Part shown: positions 1 through 14,500 of the stretch, one piece after another
How positions within the stretch are numbered: position 1 is the first letter of the stretch
Layout of the letters: every line of letters begins with the position of its first letter
Assembly (NCBI GenBank): GCA_024362935.1
Contig: JANCRA010000032.1
Coordinates: 2,914,001 to 2,978,000, forward strand
From: Setophaga petechia
Lineage: Eukaryota; Chordata; Aves; Passeriformes; Parulidae
Direction: 5' to 3'
DNA: 64,000 bases
Notes under the pieces: model-generated
What the model was told of the DNA's origin: nothing
The model's database searches: none
The model's input: only the letters and a program-made list of their open reading frames with translations
Translations under genes and position numbers: made by a program

Positions 1-119
1 CTCTGGACCCTTTCATACCAACAGGTTCAGCCTCGTAATTCATTCAGGTGTTTGTCTCCGCCCAAGGCACTGAGGGCTGTTTCACAGCGACGTCTCCTAT
101 CCCCAGCATAGCCAGCCCG

Positions 120-545
120 GTTGCTCGCGAGTGGCTCCGGCCTTGGCCGTCGCCGTGGTGCTGTTCTCGGCGCAAACACGTGTTACACACGGAACCCCTG
201 CGGCAGCCAGCCGGGATCGGGGACCGGCACAGCCCCGGGCTGGGGGCGGCCCCGGGCAGCCGCGTCCCGGTGGCAGCGCGGCGGGGGGACACGGCTGCCT
301 GTGCGCCCGGGGCGGCGCCCGGCGAGGCGGTGCTGCATTGCGGGCACGGCCCGGCCCGCAGGGCTCTCTGCCCCGGGCCGCCCTCCGGAGAGCCCCGCTC
401 ACAGCCCCGCCGTCCTCCCGCCCCTCGGGAGCCGCTCTCCGGAGGGCACCGCCGACAGCCCCGCCGTCCTCCCGGCCCTCAGGAGCCAGCCGCGGAGCCG
501 GAGGGAGGGAACGTGCCCGTCTGTAGTTTCGCACGTCTCTCGCAG
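120..545. promoter_or_regulatory. CpG island at the left edge; possible REV1 promoter
   Basis: This stretch is very GC- and CpG-rich and ends abruptly in AT-rich DNA on the right. It looks like a housekeeping-type promoter island, without a TATA box I can see. Several frames stay open on both strands, which reflects GC content and not coding. In the human gene order I remember, REV1 lies 3' of AFF3 on the same strand, so its 5' end would fall here and be read leftwards out of the window. No REV1 coding sequence is visible, so the link rests on gene order only. Confidence 0.6.
383..488. repeat. 54-bp tandem duplication inside the CpG island
   Basis: Two head-to-tail copies with a 54-bp period, each starting CTCCGGAG (383 and 437). 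They share the exact 20-base block ACAGCCCCGCCGTCCTCCCG at 401-420 and 455-474. The copies differ at several positions, so the duplication is not very recent. Confidence 0.85.
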
Positions 546-3500
546 GGCCGAGGTAATTATGAACGACAGAGACACATTTCACAACTCCTGCAATGCTGTA
601 GTAGCACAGCCTGCTGTAGTAATGCCCTAAATATTGACATGTAAAAGCTGCAGGATTATTGCAGTAGTTTCCTGACCGAGCACTATTGTTTCATGTTAAC
701 CAGTGAAAGTGCTGTTGTAAAATCTCATCTGCAGTGTTTGGTTGTAGCATTACTACATACCACTGCCTACACCTACTTTTTCATCATGATGCCTATTTTT
801 GTTAGCTCCTAAACCACAATGTAGTCAGATATTTTGAAGTGGAATAAATGTTTTATTACAATTATGATTAATTAGTTCTCGTAAGCAGAGCTGCTCTTGA
901 TCTTTCAAGAGTGAAAGAACCTAAGGAAGATTTCTAGCCAGGGATAGAAATCCCTGTTTCTCTGGTATGATTTTTAAGTGTAACAGGAAAAAACCCCAAA
1001 CAAACAACAAAAACCTGCTAAACCTCTAGGATAATCTACACTTGCAAACAATCTGCGCCGCCCCCTCCACCCTTTAAAATTTTTTCTTAGTATGTAACTA
1101 AGAACAGTCCTGAAAGGATAAAATAGCATAAAATCAAACCTTGCAGAGAGCAGCAGTCTCCATTTGGGCCTGGCATTAGGGGAAGTGGCTGTGAGGCTCT
1201 TTGCACAGAAGACATTCTCAAGGCAAGAATAAAGATCTAGGTGAAAAATTATTGGAAGCAAAGCAATTATGAAAAACAAACAAACCTGGAAAGGCTGTTG
1301 GAAAGAATCAGAGCCAACCTTAGCTTCAGGCATTTTGCTAATGATGGAGAAATATGGTTGTTGCCTTACTACTGCTGATCACAGGACCTGTGGTTGAAGG
1401 GAAGGGTGTCACCAATACATATTTGTCTCATGTGCTGCCTAAAACATGCTGTCATGTGGCTTTATTTTATGAATCTACATTACTCCCCAGTAGTCATTTT
1501 GAAGAGGTGCACAAGTGTCCAGAATGGAGCAATGCATCAGGCCTATTTTACACAAAGTGTTGATTTACTGAAGAGCCTAAAGATCTCTGTGTTCTGTCTT
1601 CCTCTTGCTCATTACCATTGGGTGCAACACTTCTTGCTGGTGCAGATCCTGTGGGCACAGCTGAATGGTGAAGAATCCTCCCCTAGTCATACATCAGGGC
1701 TGCATCTGCCCTTGCAACTGGGAAGAATACATAAATATAAGTTTTATTTTAGCTAATTTTGTGCTGAAGCAGTTTAGGACACTGCAGTAGAATTTATTTT
1801 AGATGAAAATTGCACATCTGCAAAGATTTCTCCATCATCTCAATAGTGCTGTGGTATCTCCATTTCAGCAGTTCCTTCCATGCAAAATTCCTTATGTGAA
1901 GGGCAGAAATACATGATTGGATTGCCACCTGCAGCCCCATTTTTAATGAATCTGAAAGTATGGCTCAATACTCAAAGATATTAAGTAAGAGTATACTATG
2001 CGTATATAGATATAATGTGTGCCTTTATTCCATTTACCTTTTATTTTTGTAGTCTTCCTAGGCTAATACTCACTGATTACAAGTTTTGCCTCTCTGTTTC
2101 AAAGAGAAGTTGGAGTCCTTGATCTCGTTTGCTGCGGCTCTTGAAGTTTCTTGATTGTTCCCAACTGAGCTTGGAGCACTGTTGGACACAGACATTGTTA
2201 CAGAGTTCTGCCTAAAGCAGTTGCTTGCTGCAATACAGGACAGTCTATTCAAAACAACAAAATCACTGTTCAGCAACTGGAAGAAACCTCAAACCAACAA
2301 CAAAGCCCTGCATAGGCATATTGGATCCCAATAACATAAAGAAGCCTAAAGCTGTGTCTCTCACCTGTTTCTCCATATTCAGACATGGATCTCTCTTGAC
2401 AGTGACCCAGCAGATAGATTCCCTGCTGACTGCAGGACTTTGCAAGGCCCCTTGCTGGCCTGTTTACAAGTTGCATAGGAAGAGAGTTCTTACTCTCTGA
2501 AGTCTCTTTCTCTGTGAACTCTAGGTAGTCTGTGTTAAGGAAGGGGAAGGATTTTTCTCTTATGAGAGCAGTTACCTCCAGTTCTTTCCCCTTTTTCTGC
2601 TTGGAGACAGTGTTTTCCTTCTCCTCAGAATTGTTTGAGATCTCAGTTATATGGAAGTCCATATATTTTACTTCCCACCAAGATTTTTTTTGTGGGTATT
2701 GCAATCAGAGATTTAATGGATGCTATTGACAACATTCAAACAGGCTTACATATTCTCTTCTCTCTGCACAGAGGGCAAGGAATTATTGCTGGAGTTCTTT
2801 CTCTCTAAAGCCATAGGAGGGAGAGCTCAGCTTCTCCATGGTAGAAGTTAGTCAGTGTATTTGTTCTGTCTCTCAGGGTTCCTGAATAACAGTGAATACC
2901 AAACAAATTACAGATTCTATTGCTACTTGCAGTTAACAGCCGGAAAGGATCCTGAGGTACTCTGGAACACAGAGCTGTACTCTGGCATACTTTATTTCAT
3001 GTTATGGCTTGTGTTATTTTTAAGAATGTAAGCATTGAAAAATAGTATTGGCATCAGTGTAGTGGATGTAGTGGATTTAGTGAATGCTGATACAGAAGGT
3101 GCAGTTTGAACCAGAAGTGAAGGATTGAATTAATTTCTCCTAATTTAGATACCCACAGCTGAGCAAGCCTTGAATGTACCTGACTATACAGACTCTAGGG
3201 TGACTAGCTCATATATAAATGTCTGGGCTTTGGAATGTTTGATATTAGCTAAGATGAATGTTAGTCACAAAAGTCAGTCTTTCATATTCTTCTCACTTCT
3301 CTGCCATGCATCACAGTCTTCTTAACACTTTATCCTTTGGCTGTTTTGAGGTACAGGGAAACTGACAGCTCGTGAGAAAACAGCCCCTTGAATGGATCAG
3401 GCCTGTGCTGGCTCTCAGCCCAGTGTGGAGTCCCAGAGAGAGTCAGAATTGCCACAACACTAAAGAAGGGATAAACAAGTAGAATGTGGATAGTAAAATG

Positions 3501-5228
3501 GGAAAAAAGAGGACAGCATGTCAGCAAGGATAAAATGGCATGAGTGTTATGACCATGCTAGTAGTAGAACGTAGTAGAAAAGAAAAAAAAATCTGTGCTG
3601 AGGCTAGAGATACAAAAATATCCTGAGGATGTTTGTGAGCCAGAGGAGGAGACTGGTCAGTACAGGTTTGGGTTTTTTTGTTTGGTTGGGTTGCATGTAG
3701 ACAGACGCCTCTGCAGTAGTTTTGGAGAGAATTTCAATTGCTTCATATTATGATATGGAGCAAATCATACTGTCATTGAGGAACATTGGAATCCTTCCCT
3801 TTTTGCAGGATTCCTGTCGTATTTTCATTGTATACAAATTTCCTGAAAGGGAAACCAAGACTGAGGTTCTGGGTGGGGTCCAAATGTTATGGTAGAGAAG
3901 GTTTTGAGAAGTTCCAGTGAATTGAATAATCCTAGAGATGCATGGTCCAATCACACTCCTGAATTCCAGGCAGTTCTGCAAGGCTGTGTGCTGCGCAAAT
4001 GATACAGCTGTGATGTACAGGGACAGGTCTAAACCAGCTTGCAGCAGTTTTGCTGTTTTAGAATGCTGAATATTGGCTGTCACTGTTCTCTCAGAATGCT
4101 AACTCTTCAGACTCATATGAAAGTCTCCGACTAAGTGAAATTCAGCTTGGAGCTTCATTCTTTTATTAGCAACCTAAGACTAAAAGGAAGACTATGAAAA
4201 ATCTTTCCACTCATGGCTGTGATGAATTCCTCTGATTTACATACTAATAAAGAATGCCATGAATTAGCAAAACTCCCTTTTCCTAGTGCACTGTTGTAGC
4301 AGAAAAGAGGATGTGAGTGTAGTAAGGAGTAAATGCTAATTTTTCCATGCTCGATTAGAGTTAAAAATTGTTTTCAAAAATAATGAGCATCAAGAAGTCC
4401 AGCTGATTTTAAACATGAAAAATTTGGGATAAAAAGTACTATCTCCAATCACAGGGAAGGACAAGTTAGTTTGGCTGGTTATGCTGATTGCCTGCCCGAG
4501 AAAGGCATGGCACAAATTATTTCCTGTGACGTTCATAGCTTATTAAAGATTTATCTACATTTTGCAGTCCTAACTCAAATCACCATGTAAAAACACTAAA
4601 AATGGGAGCAGCAAATGTTTGAAATCAGGCTCGGTCTTTCTGAACTTGAGATTCAGAAAATCAATGACCTGTAAAGAAAAAAATGGATCGTCTAAATGTG
4701 GAACCTAAAAACAGCTGCAAAATGGTAACCTGAATGAACCATTCTATGGTAATTTTCCACATAAATAAATTACTAGAAAATTTGCAAGCAATGCACAGAT
4801 TGTCTAGTTCTCTTACCTGAATGTAGCTTGGATAGGCAACTGCTAATGCATCAAGTGTGTGCAATGCTTTCAAGGGAAGACCAAAAAAAAATAATCCCGA
4901 AGATTGCTTACTCTGGGTGATCCAAGGCTTTTTTTTCCTTAAATGACAAACAAAATAAGGCAAAAGCAATAGACCAACAAGTCAGGCTTCCTATTGCTGA
5001 GACAGAAAAGAGTTTCCAAGAGAATGTTGTGCGGCACATGCTTCAGCACAGCATAACCCTGCCCATAAACTCTGTTTTAAAAGCATCAGTGCTTAGCCCG
5101 CACTATTCTGGTTCTCAGAGCCTGGAAAAAAGTGTGAGTGCCCAGCTGACCCCTGATTCTTACACATACATCTGGCCTTCCACACACTGGACATTTCCTG
5201 AGATATTTCAGAACAAGTTCATAAATTC
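546..5228. other. Intergenic DNA, no gene seen
   Basis: AT-rich sequence with only short scattered open frames and no recognisable exon, repeat family or RNA gene. Confidence 0.6.
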
Positions 5229-5570
5229 ATCATAGAATGGCCTGGGTCAGAAGGGACCTTAAAGAACATCTAGTGCCAGCCCCCTTGCCATAGGCAGGAA
5301 CATCTTCCACTAGAACAGGTTGCTCAGCCCCTCATCTAACTGGTCTTGAGGGCTTCCAGGAATGGGACATCTACAGCTTCTCTGGACAACCTGTACCAAT
5401 GCCTCACCACCCCCCACAGTAAAGAATTTATTCCTAGTATTTGATCTAAACCTACTGTCTTTCACTTTGAAGTCATTCCCCCTTGTTCTATCACTACATG
5501 CCTCTGCAAACAGTCTCTATATTTTTGTATTCTCCCTTCAGGTACCATAAGGCCACAATTGGGTCACCCA
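5229..5570 (-). mobile_element. CR1 LINE fragment, 3' end, minus orientation
   Basis: The sequence begins TCATAGAATGGCCTGGGTCA, the reverse complement of the CR1 3' end. It continues through the typical AGAAGGGACCTTAAAG, CAGGTTGCTCAGCCCC and TTCCAGGAATGGGACAT blocks up to GGCCACAATTGGGTCACCC. It is a 5'-truncated copy of about 340 bp. Confidence 0.9.
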
Positions 5571-8500
5571 CAATTTGGTCTTTGTGCTGAATTTTCAGAA
5601 ATTGCCCTGTTGGGCTGAAAGGAAATTAGTACTTTTGCCTGTAGGGCTGTGGTAGTGCTGGTTTCTATATGAGTGAAATCTCATCTTGTTTCCATGTTCA
5701 TCTTTCCTTTTCCCCATTTCCCCATGTGCAGATGTGCACACACCAACAGGACAAGGTGTGAGGAGATGTGGAATGTGTCTCTTCTTCCAGGACACATTAT
5801 GGCAGTTGTGAGGTGGGCAGTGGAGTACCTGCTGTATCTTGGTGTGGGCACACCAGATGAGGTCTCTGAAAGCTGCATCCTGTCTTGGGATCCCAGGTGT
5901 AAGAGACTGCCTCGCACTGTCCTCCAGCACAGGGCCTGGCCTTAAAGCCATCCTTTATCTCAAGCAGGCTCAAGCATATGTGTGAGCCTAATTTTTTCCA
6001 AAGGGAGCCCTTCTTTTCTATATGAATGCAGCAAGTGGCAAATGCAGGCAGGATGCTCTGCCCTAGGTGTGAGAAGATCGTGTGGTTTCCCATTTCTCTG
6101 CTACTGTGCCTCAGCTGAGCACTGTGTGCCAGGAATCTCCACCGGCTGGACGGTAAAACTGGAAGCGCAGAGAAGTGATAAGGAACAATGCAAGTGGATT
6201 CAAAAGGGATTTGGATCATTTAGTTGATGAGCCAGCAGATGGCAAATGCTGCTTGGTGTAGAAAATGAAAAGTAATTAGTCTGGGAACAAAGAGCAAATG
6301 TAGGGAATGGGTGTTACATTCAACACACTGATCAGAGAGAGAAAGGGGTTACTGTGGAAAAAAAAGCACATAGGAAACGTCACTTCAGTGCACAGCTGCA
6401 ATAAAAAAGGCAAACAAGACACTAGACCGATGGAACAGTGAGCTATAATGCACCACCAAAGAGGCAATCCAGTCCCCTGGAAAATGGTTATTAGGCCACA
6501 GACTACTGCATGGAGCGTGGGTCACTGTCTCAGGAAGGTTATGTTTGGAGAAAGGTGCATTATAAAGCAACTAAACTCTTAATGGTTAACTTATTTCAGT
6601 TAGAGGCTCATTCTGAGGGGTCAAAGAGACCTTAAAGAGATTTTAAAATTACAGTAATGATCAGTACAGATACCAGAAAATAGTTGTAGGTAATACAAGA
6701 TTATAAAAATTAAGGAAGTGGTACTGAGCAGAGAGCAGAAGTTTCACAAACTGCTGCACAAGAAAAGGACAGATGCCATTGAGTTGACTATCAGCTGCAG
6801 GAACACATAACTCAGTCAAGTGAATCATGCACAGTTACAGTACATGGAGGTGTCCTGTGGAACAAGCAGGAGGACAAATAAAGACACAGATAAAAGTAGA
6901 AAAATCATTTAAGGAAAGAATCTCTCCCCAGGGTCTCAGGGTTTGTTTTTATTCAGATTCTTTGTGCAGATTCCTAAGCTGTATCTATCTGCCTGCTAAT
7001 AGAGTGAACAACCTTTGCACACGAGCCATACTGAATGTGGGTTCCCTCAAACCACATTCAAAGAGGAGAAAAGGGTAGGGGGAAGGTAAATGTTGCCCTG
7101 TCTTCCTTCAGGTCTAGTTAAGATAGAGACTGTTGGGTTTGTGAAAAGCTGGGAGATTGTTGTACTACTTGTGAAAAACTGGGACAGCAACAGGCTGAAT
7201 TTGAGGTCAACAGGTAGTTTACCACACTAGGGAAGAAGGGAAAAACTGAAAGCAGGAATACTTGCAAAAGGGTATGTAAGCACTAAAACTGCAATTAAAT
7301 TGGTTTCAGGTGCCTATGCCTGTCTAGGAAACTATCTATGCCTAGAAAAATAGTGTGTGGTTGGGCAGGGATTAGAGAGGCACTTGAAGTACATTTACTG
7401 ACGTGTGCTGTGTAATGCAGAACTGCTGTATGTGTGGTGTAAATACAGAACTGCTGCAGGAGTTGGATGGAGCCTGTATATCCTGCTGAGCCCTGAGGTC
7501 CTGAAGCTGGTAGACATGGTTTAGAGCACACTGATTAACTGCATGGACATTGATAGGAGGCCTGGGCTCTTCCATTTAGCACCATGGCTAGACAAGACAG
7601 TATTTGGGGTATATTGTCAGGAAATTAGAGGTTCATTTGCACAAACCTCCCAACAGAGAGCTTGCTACTGGATTAAGCTCAGGTCCTGGTCAAGTTTTGC
7701 CTCTTCTATAAGAGGGAATGCAAGACAGTGAAAAGGAGCTGACAAGACTGAGCTTGTGTCTGAGGTGAGGTGAGGGAGGTAGGGAATGCTGTCGCTCCAT
7801 GTCTGCAAGGCTGCAGCTCCACAGTTGTAGCCACACTATGGAAAAGGAAATTGAGATAAAAACACCTTGTGCTGATTAACTGCAGGGGGTGCCATGGCTG
7901 TATCACTAGTGAAAAAAGAAGGGTTTGAATTTGCTGACTTTATTGCAGCTACACAAAGCTATTCAGTGCCTCTAAAGCTTATGTGGAAGTGGGAAAATAG
8001 AAGTTGTGTAGTTCATGCAGACTGATGTTCTGGCGTAAAGAGAACAGCATCAACTTCTTGCAAGGACAGAAGGACCTCCAAGAAAGATGTGGGATAATCT
8101 GCCCCTACAGAAATCTAATTTTAATTCTGTTGTAGTCAGGTACTGGCTTAAATTGTGAAAGCCTGTCTTTTTACTTTTTCCAAAGTTTAGCATAATTGTT
8201 CCGACTGGATATTCCTGTGATCCGTATAACCATCCAATCCTTCTTTGAATCCTGCACAGTTCTTGACCTCAGTGCTTCCTGTGGTGATATCTTCCACTGT
8301 CCAATTACACACTATGTGAAAGAGACTTTCATTTGATCAGCTTTGAATGCATGAGGTCTTCATTTATTGAATGTTCTTTTATTCTTGTGTCATGCAGCAA
8401 GTTAGAGAAAAATGTCAGGTATTTCTTCTTTAGAGTATTTGGTATTTTATCTTACTGTGTGCCCTCCTATCTGCCTCTTCTCTGAGATAAACAAATCTCA

Positions 8501-11500
8501 TTCCTTTCAATCTCTTCTAGTGATAGTCTCTGCCTCTGCCTTTACACCCTCTGACCCCCAGCTCACTCATTCTCACTCTCTGACCTCCATTTGTCTCTGC
8601 AGGATCTTCTCTGCTTGGGGAGGGGCATGGACAGTATGCCAGAGGAGAATTCAATGCTGGCTGAGTAGCTGAACATCTTGTTAGCTGTGTGAGTTGCAGC
8701 TGTACCCTGGTCAGATGTCTTGGTTGAGCTGTCTGTACTGGTTTTTAGGCATTTTCAGACCTTAATTACTGTAACTAGCTTCTGTCTGGCATCTCTAACA
8801 TTCATACTGTCTCATTTCATTTGGCATTTATCTTGCCACCCAGGAAGACTGCATTATCTGATAACCTGACCTTATCTCCCCTTCCTAGACCCTTTTTTCT
8901 ACCACTTCAAGAAGAAAGGTCTTACCCTTAATTGAAAAAACCTTTTCAATACTTCCTTTTGCTATCTGTCTGGTTTTATGCCATCCTTAAGCTATTTATG
9001 ACTTCCTTTTCATAAATTAGTAGATTTGACATGCATTGCCCACATTGTCCATTCTGTCTTCACAGTAAGAGCTTTTCCATGCCAATCTACAAGATTTCCT
9101 ATTATTACCTCTTTGTAGTCATTCAGAACATTCTAAAAGTCTAGTTTTCTGGTAATATGACCCAGATGCAGTGAAGGGTAGTAAGGCAGGGTCATCTGGA
9201 ATTCCATGCTATGCCTGGAAGATGTACCTGGATCTGAAAGCATGAGCAGCACAATAAAGGTAGAGCTCCCCTTGATATTTAGCAGGAGGTGTATCCCTTC
9301 CAACCCACTCAGCCCAGGTTGGTACATGAAGTTGTAGATCTATCAAAGTCAATTTTTGTCTTCCATGTCAAAAGAACCACAATTACTTCACCTTACACAC
9401 GTTTGACTGTATGTGCTAAATGCTCTGGTATTGAGGCACTCATTTCCTGGCTGTGCTTTCTTGCTTGTGGGAATTGCTCCTTGGAAAGTCACAGATGATT
9501 CATGCAGCATTAGACAGTGACCTCCAGGGCTGTCAGGGGTGCCAGGCACTAAATTGCATCTCAGTTAAATAGATGATCTTCCTGTCCTGTTATGACAGTG
9601 CAGAAAGCTTTCTTAGAGTTCTGGAGTTGAAGGTGCCTCTCCAGTGCAGCTCTTGTGGGCCATAGTTATGGGGGCCCTGTTTGCACAGTTCTGTCTTCTA
9701 CAACTAAAGCTCCAAACAGTCTGGAAGGAAAAAAAAAATTGGCTTTCAGGTGTTCCTTATTTTTTGAGCCTACTTCATACTACAGTGCTATTTTGTTGTG
9801 ATAGCTAGATAAACCAAGGTGGCTTTCATATTAATACGTAATTTTGGAAATGAATAATTTTCACAGGTAGAAAGTTGTGAGTGAATTGGAAATTGACTGA
9901 ATGATGTTCAGAAGTAATCTGAAGAATATTATCTGGGAAAATGCTGCTGAGGGGATTCAGTGCTGAGGTTGGGATACTTTGTGCTGAAATCCACAAAGTT
10001 TTTGTTTCTGCTGTCTTGCTCAAAAAGGAGCCATAGTGGAATTAGAATCTGTCCAGGTTATTTTAGTGAGGGCAACTGAGATGGTGAAAAATTTGCAACA
10101 CTACTTAAAATTAGGAAGATACCAGTTAGTGCAATCTTCTTCTTAAATAATTATGAAAGTATTTAATAATACTTTCATAAATGCAGTGTAATCCAAATGC
10201 CATCTCTTCGTTATGAGCCAGTTGTGCCTGACCCACATGTTTTAAATTGGCACTGGTAAGGCAAATGAAAGGTGAATAGAACAGCTGAACTGAAGAAGCA
10301 AACCCAGTTGGGTCACTTCTGTTTCTTTAGTGTAAAATTTTCAGAAAGCATGCATTATAAATCTATAATCAAAAGAGAATTTTGGATTGCTTTCAGCGTT
10401 CCAACTGCCTTCTATCATCTCAAAGCACCTATTCGTGCTTTTACAGGAACTTTATGAAAGCATGTGAAGTGGGTATCAATTTACCCCTGTCTTATGCTTG
10501 GAAACAGACAGGACAGCTTTATCCTCTTCTTTTGGTTTTCTCTGGATGATGATGATGATTTTTGTGAGCCTGGTATAAAGCAGCCAGTACTGAAAAAATT
10601 GTCATGTATACCTAATTTACAGTGTTTAAGCTTAAATCCTCCACTCTTGCCATGTTTTAACTCAAATAATTTCATACACAGCAAAGAATACCTTGTTTTG
10701 ATTAGAAACTCTTAGCTCAAGCTAGTTGGAGACTTAAGCTTAGATATTTAGATCCCTCCCCAGTCAAAATTTATGTTCTAATGAAACAAGAACAAATTAT
10801 GTCTGCCTCATCTAAACCTGTTTTTAAGCTTTTAGTCCATCCAGCTTCATGGAGAGAGCTATAAAAACAATTCACTGAATCCAGACTGACCAGGTTGTCT
10901 TCACTTGCAGAGGCAGACACCCTGTTTATATTTTGTGTCCTTGAAGTTCAATGAACTTTTATCACTCTTAGCTTCCTCTTTTTTTTTTTTTTTCCTGGTT
11001 CATCAGTGAGTTTAGAATGCCACTGAGCAATACTCTATTAATCACATTAAAGGACCACTGAGCCTAGTTAATTTTTTCCTGCTAGCTGCTGCCAGTGTTC
11101 GACATGCAAGAATGACATAAAGACAGATCACACGTGGTGTGGTGTAACAGGTCCCAGGCCCTTGGCAGAGGGTGGACTGTGGCTGGTGTTGGGACTGTGG
11201 AGCCTGTCTTGGGAGTGAGAGTTTCTGCTGATTTGATTTTCTGTGCTCATTTTTCAAACACCAGAATTACAAATATACTTGATCCCAATGGGCAGCTCGG
11301 AGTAGGGTCTCATCCTGAGAGAGGGCTTGTTTATGTTAAGGCTTGCTTTCAGGTTGTAACAAAACCCCTGCTGTATTGGCCTGCAAAGAAAACCCCATAA
11401 CAAAAAACCAAAACCCCCAACCTGGAACTATGGCCTGGTTCACTCTTTTCCTAAGAGGTTTGCTTGTTATCCTGAGGAACACCTGTGGGAATGTACTTTT

Positions 11501-14500
11501 CTAAACCCAGCTGGATGGAAGGTCTTGTCTGGGGCTCTGCATCAGGTACTGATAATTTAGAAGGGACTGGAGATTATTGCCCTGCTTAGGCACTGCTGTG
11601 TGCCTGGATTCAGGAGCTGTTCCCTCAAGTGAAGATTCATCCCAGGCACCTGGAACGATGTGTCTACTAACAATGCCTAAACTATTAAGTAGACATGGCT
11701 GCAAAAGCTTGGTTTTAGTACTTTTTGAGAAGCATGACAGCAGTGAGAATATCTCACTGCTGGGGCTGGGGAATATCTCTCAGGGAAATCTTTTAAAGAT
11801 GGGTATGCCTTCCGTAGTGGCTTTTCAAAATGGATGTACTCCTTGTGCTTAGTGTTCATTCTGCTTACCTGCGAGGATTTGTAAATCATGAGCAGTCCAT
11901 AGCACTGTGTGGCTCATAAATTTTTTTTTTCTAGGGAGCAGGCAAAAAAGAAAAGGAAAAGAAAGATCTGTATCTATAGGACTGTGTTCCCATTATTTTA
12001 AACTGCAAGTAGGCATATGTGCTCTCAAGTCACAGTTCTTGACATATGTAACCTTAGCTTCTTACAGCTGATTTGTAACACTGGTGTTTGAAAAATGACT
12101 ACAGAATATCAAATCAGTTCAAATTCACACTTGACAGGAGTTGCATAAATGGTCCTGGGAGACACTGTAACAGTACATTTCTACTGATTTATAATTCCTT
12201 ATGGGATGGGAGATTTTGAGCTAATAATCCCTATCCAGGCAGTTGAGTGACCTGGCTTTCATTTTAAGGGACATTGAGATGTGCTGCTGGCTCCTATTTT
12301 TAAATTAAAGAAAATTTAAGAATCATGTTATTGTGAATGTGAGCTTGACGCAAATGTGAACAGGGCCTGCATTCAGCTGGACTTGTTTCAATGTTTCCTT
12401 TTGTGTTTTGTCTTGTGGGCTTGCATGTTCAAGATCACAGACTAATTTATTTCAGAATAGCAAATACTACTGTCTATGCATACATTCCTCAAATTACGAA
12501 CAGAAACTCCCCTAAAATGCTAACTTTCCCCTTGTTTTTCCCCTTTCAGAACACATATTCCATCTTAACGTTTTGAGAGGGTTTTTTTGTTTGTGTTTTT
12601 TTTTTCTCTGTATGACTTTGCAGTTAGCTTTCATACCATTCAAAGTGAAACACTGGGGCAGAATTTTAAGAGTTGAAGAGCTGCAGTAAATTCTTCATTG
12701 CTCTGTGTCTTTAAATTAAGACTGGGTTCCTTAATAAAAGGTTAGACTTCTCTTCATCAAGTTATTAGCTTTTCATAAAGAAATCCCTTGATGAAATATT
12801 ATGACCTGTGTTTTCCTGGGAAGTAAGACTACATCATTGTAATGGGCCCTCCAGGCCTTTAGCTCAGGGGTGCCTAATTTCTTTCCTGACCTTGAATTAC
12901 ATGGAGTAGAGGAAGTTTAAGAGAAACAAGTCAGGAGGTAAAATTCTGCATATTCTGAATATTTTACAGGATCACGAGCCAAGTGCTGAGGTGTTCAGAG
13001 GAAGGAGCAGTGCTAAAAAAAGGAGCTCCATTAACTGGGAGAAGTTAATGAACCTGTGTCTGGTGTGTAGGACTGAACCTGCACTGGTGGGGAGATAGCA
13101 GTGTGCTCACTCTGAGCCTTGGTGGGCTTGGAAACCCAGCTATGGGGAACTGTCCCTCTGTGTGTGGTTCATCAGCTTCTCAGCTGCTGCAGGCGGTGCC
13201 TGGGGAAGAGATCTCCCAGTGCCTGGGCAGCCCATTCCTGGCCTGTTTTCCTGTCCCTGCAGCAGCCTCCTGGCAGTGATCAGGAGCAGCAATGCCGTGT
13301 GTCAGCCCATCATGAATCATAGTCATTTCCTGAAATCCATTCTCCACCATCAGCACCAAAGCTCTCAACTTATGTGCTTCAGCTTGTGATGATTACAGTC
13401 CCTTGAACGCACAGGTTTGTGTATGGTGGTGACTCATCAAAGTGCAGAACATTGTTTGGTCATTTTTTCTGTGCTGCACCTGAGATGTTCCACCAGTACC
13501 TGCCCTGGCTGGCAGATGCTGCCTGGAAAAATATGTCTTCCCCAGTAAGAATTAGGAAAATGTCTAGCCCCTGACTCCACAGGTATTGATGGCGCAGAAA
13601 AGAACCACAAGACTCCACCACTTGCAAAACAGCCATGATAAAAAAGCAGCATTTAAGTTTTGGCCCAAGTATGGAATAAGTATTCCTAAGAAGTGGCAAT
13701 CCTGTGTGGGAAGAAGCCATAGGAATTGGGAAATAGTTGGTAAACATTGTGTGCGTGTGTGAGGACAGGGGAAGGCAGGCTGGAGAGTGACTTGTATTTC
13801 TTGTGGTTTTATTATAATAGTGGCTGTAAATTGTGAAGTGCTGCTCTGCAACCGCTGAAATCATGGCTGGCTTTGCCACTGCTTACAGATGTTACTGCTC
13901 TTAAGGACAGGGGCTTGTTTCTTGCATCTGCATAATGAAAAATACGGATTGGTGATGTGCTCATCCAGTGCCTCACTAAAATGTAGCAGTGACTGCTCTC
14001 CTTTTCCCTGAGAGCTGCCTCTTTTCACATCTTTTTTTTTTCTGCCAGACACCCCAGTTAAAACTGGTGTCCTGCTACTGAGATGTGCTGTAATGAAGGA
14101 GCCTTTCCTCCTTCCTTGAATGAAGCTTTCATGAGCTCACCCCGAGGGAAGTGTGGATGAGGGGGTGTGACTTAGGCAGGAACACAGGTGACTGTGATGG
14201 GATTCAAAAGCTGCGACACAAAACCCAGCAATTGCTTCCCTTGGAAAAATGCTTAAGAAAGAGACAGATGAGGCATAATTGAGACAGAAGGATGTTGATT
14301 TCATGGTTTATTGTCACATTAAAAAAGTAATATTACTGATGAATTAATATTTGCTTTTTAATATAAAAGTGCTTATTCTTACAAATCCTTAAGGCTCATT
14401 CTGTTACATTACAGTAGGATTTTTCACCATCCCAGAAACTGTGCTACATGAGTTTTACATGAACTGTGGACATAGCAAAATCTCCAAACAGTAAAACAAG

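Noticed and set aside
48..644. Several long overlapping frames at the left edge
   Set aside because: High GC lowers stop codon frequency; frames are open on both strands and contain the 54-bp repeat, with no recognisable protein.
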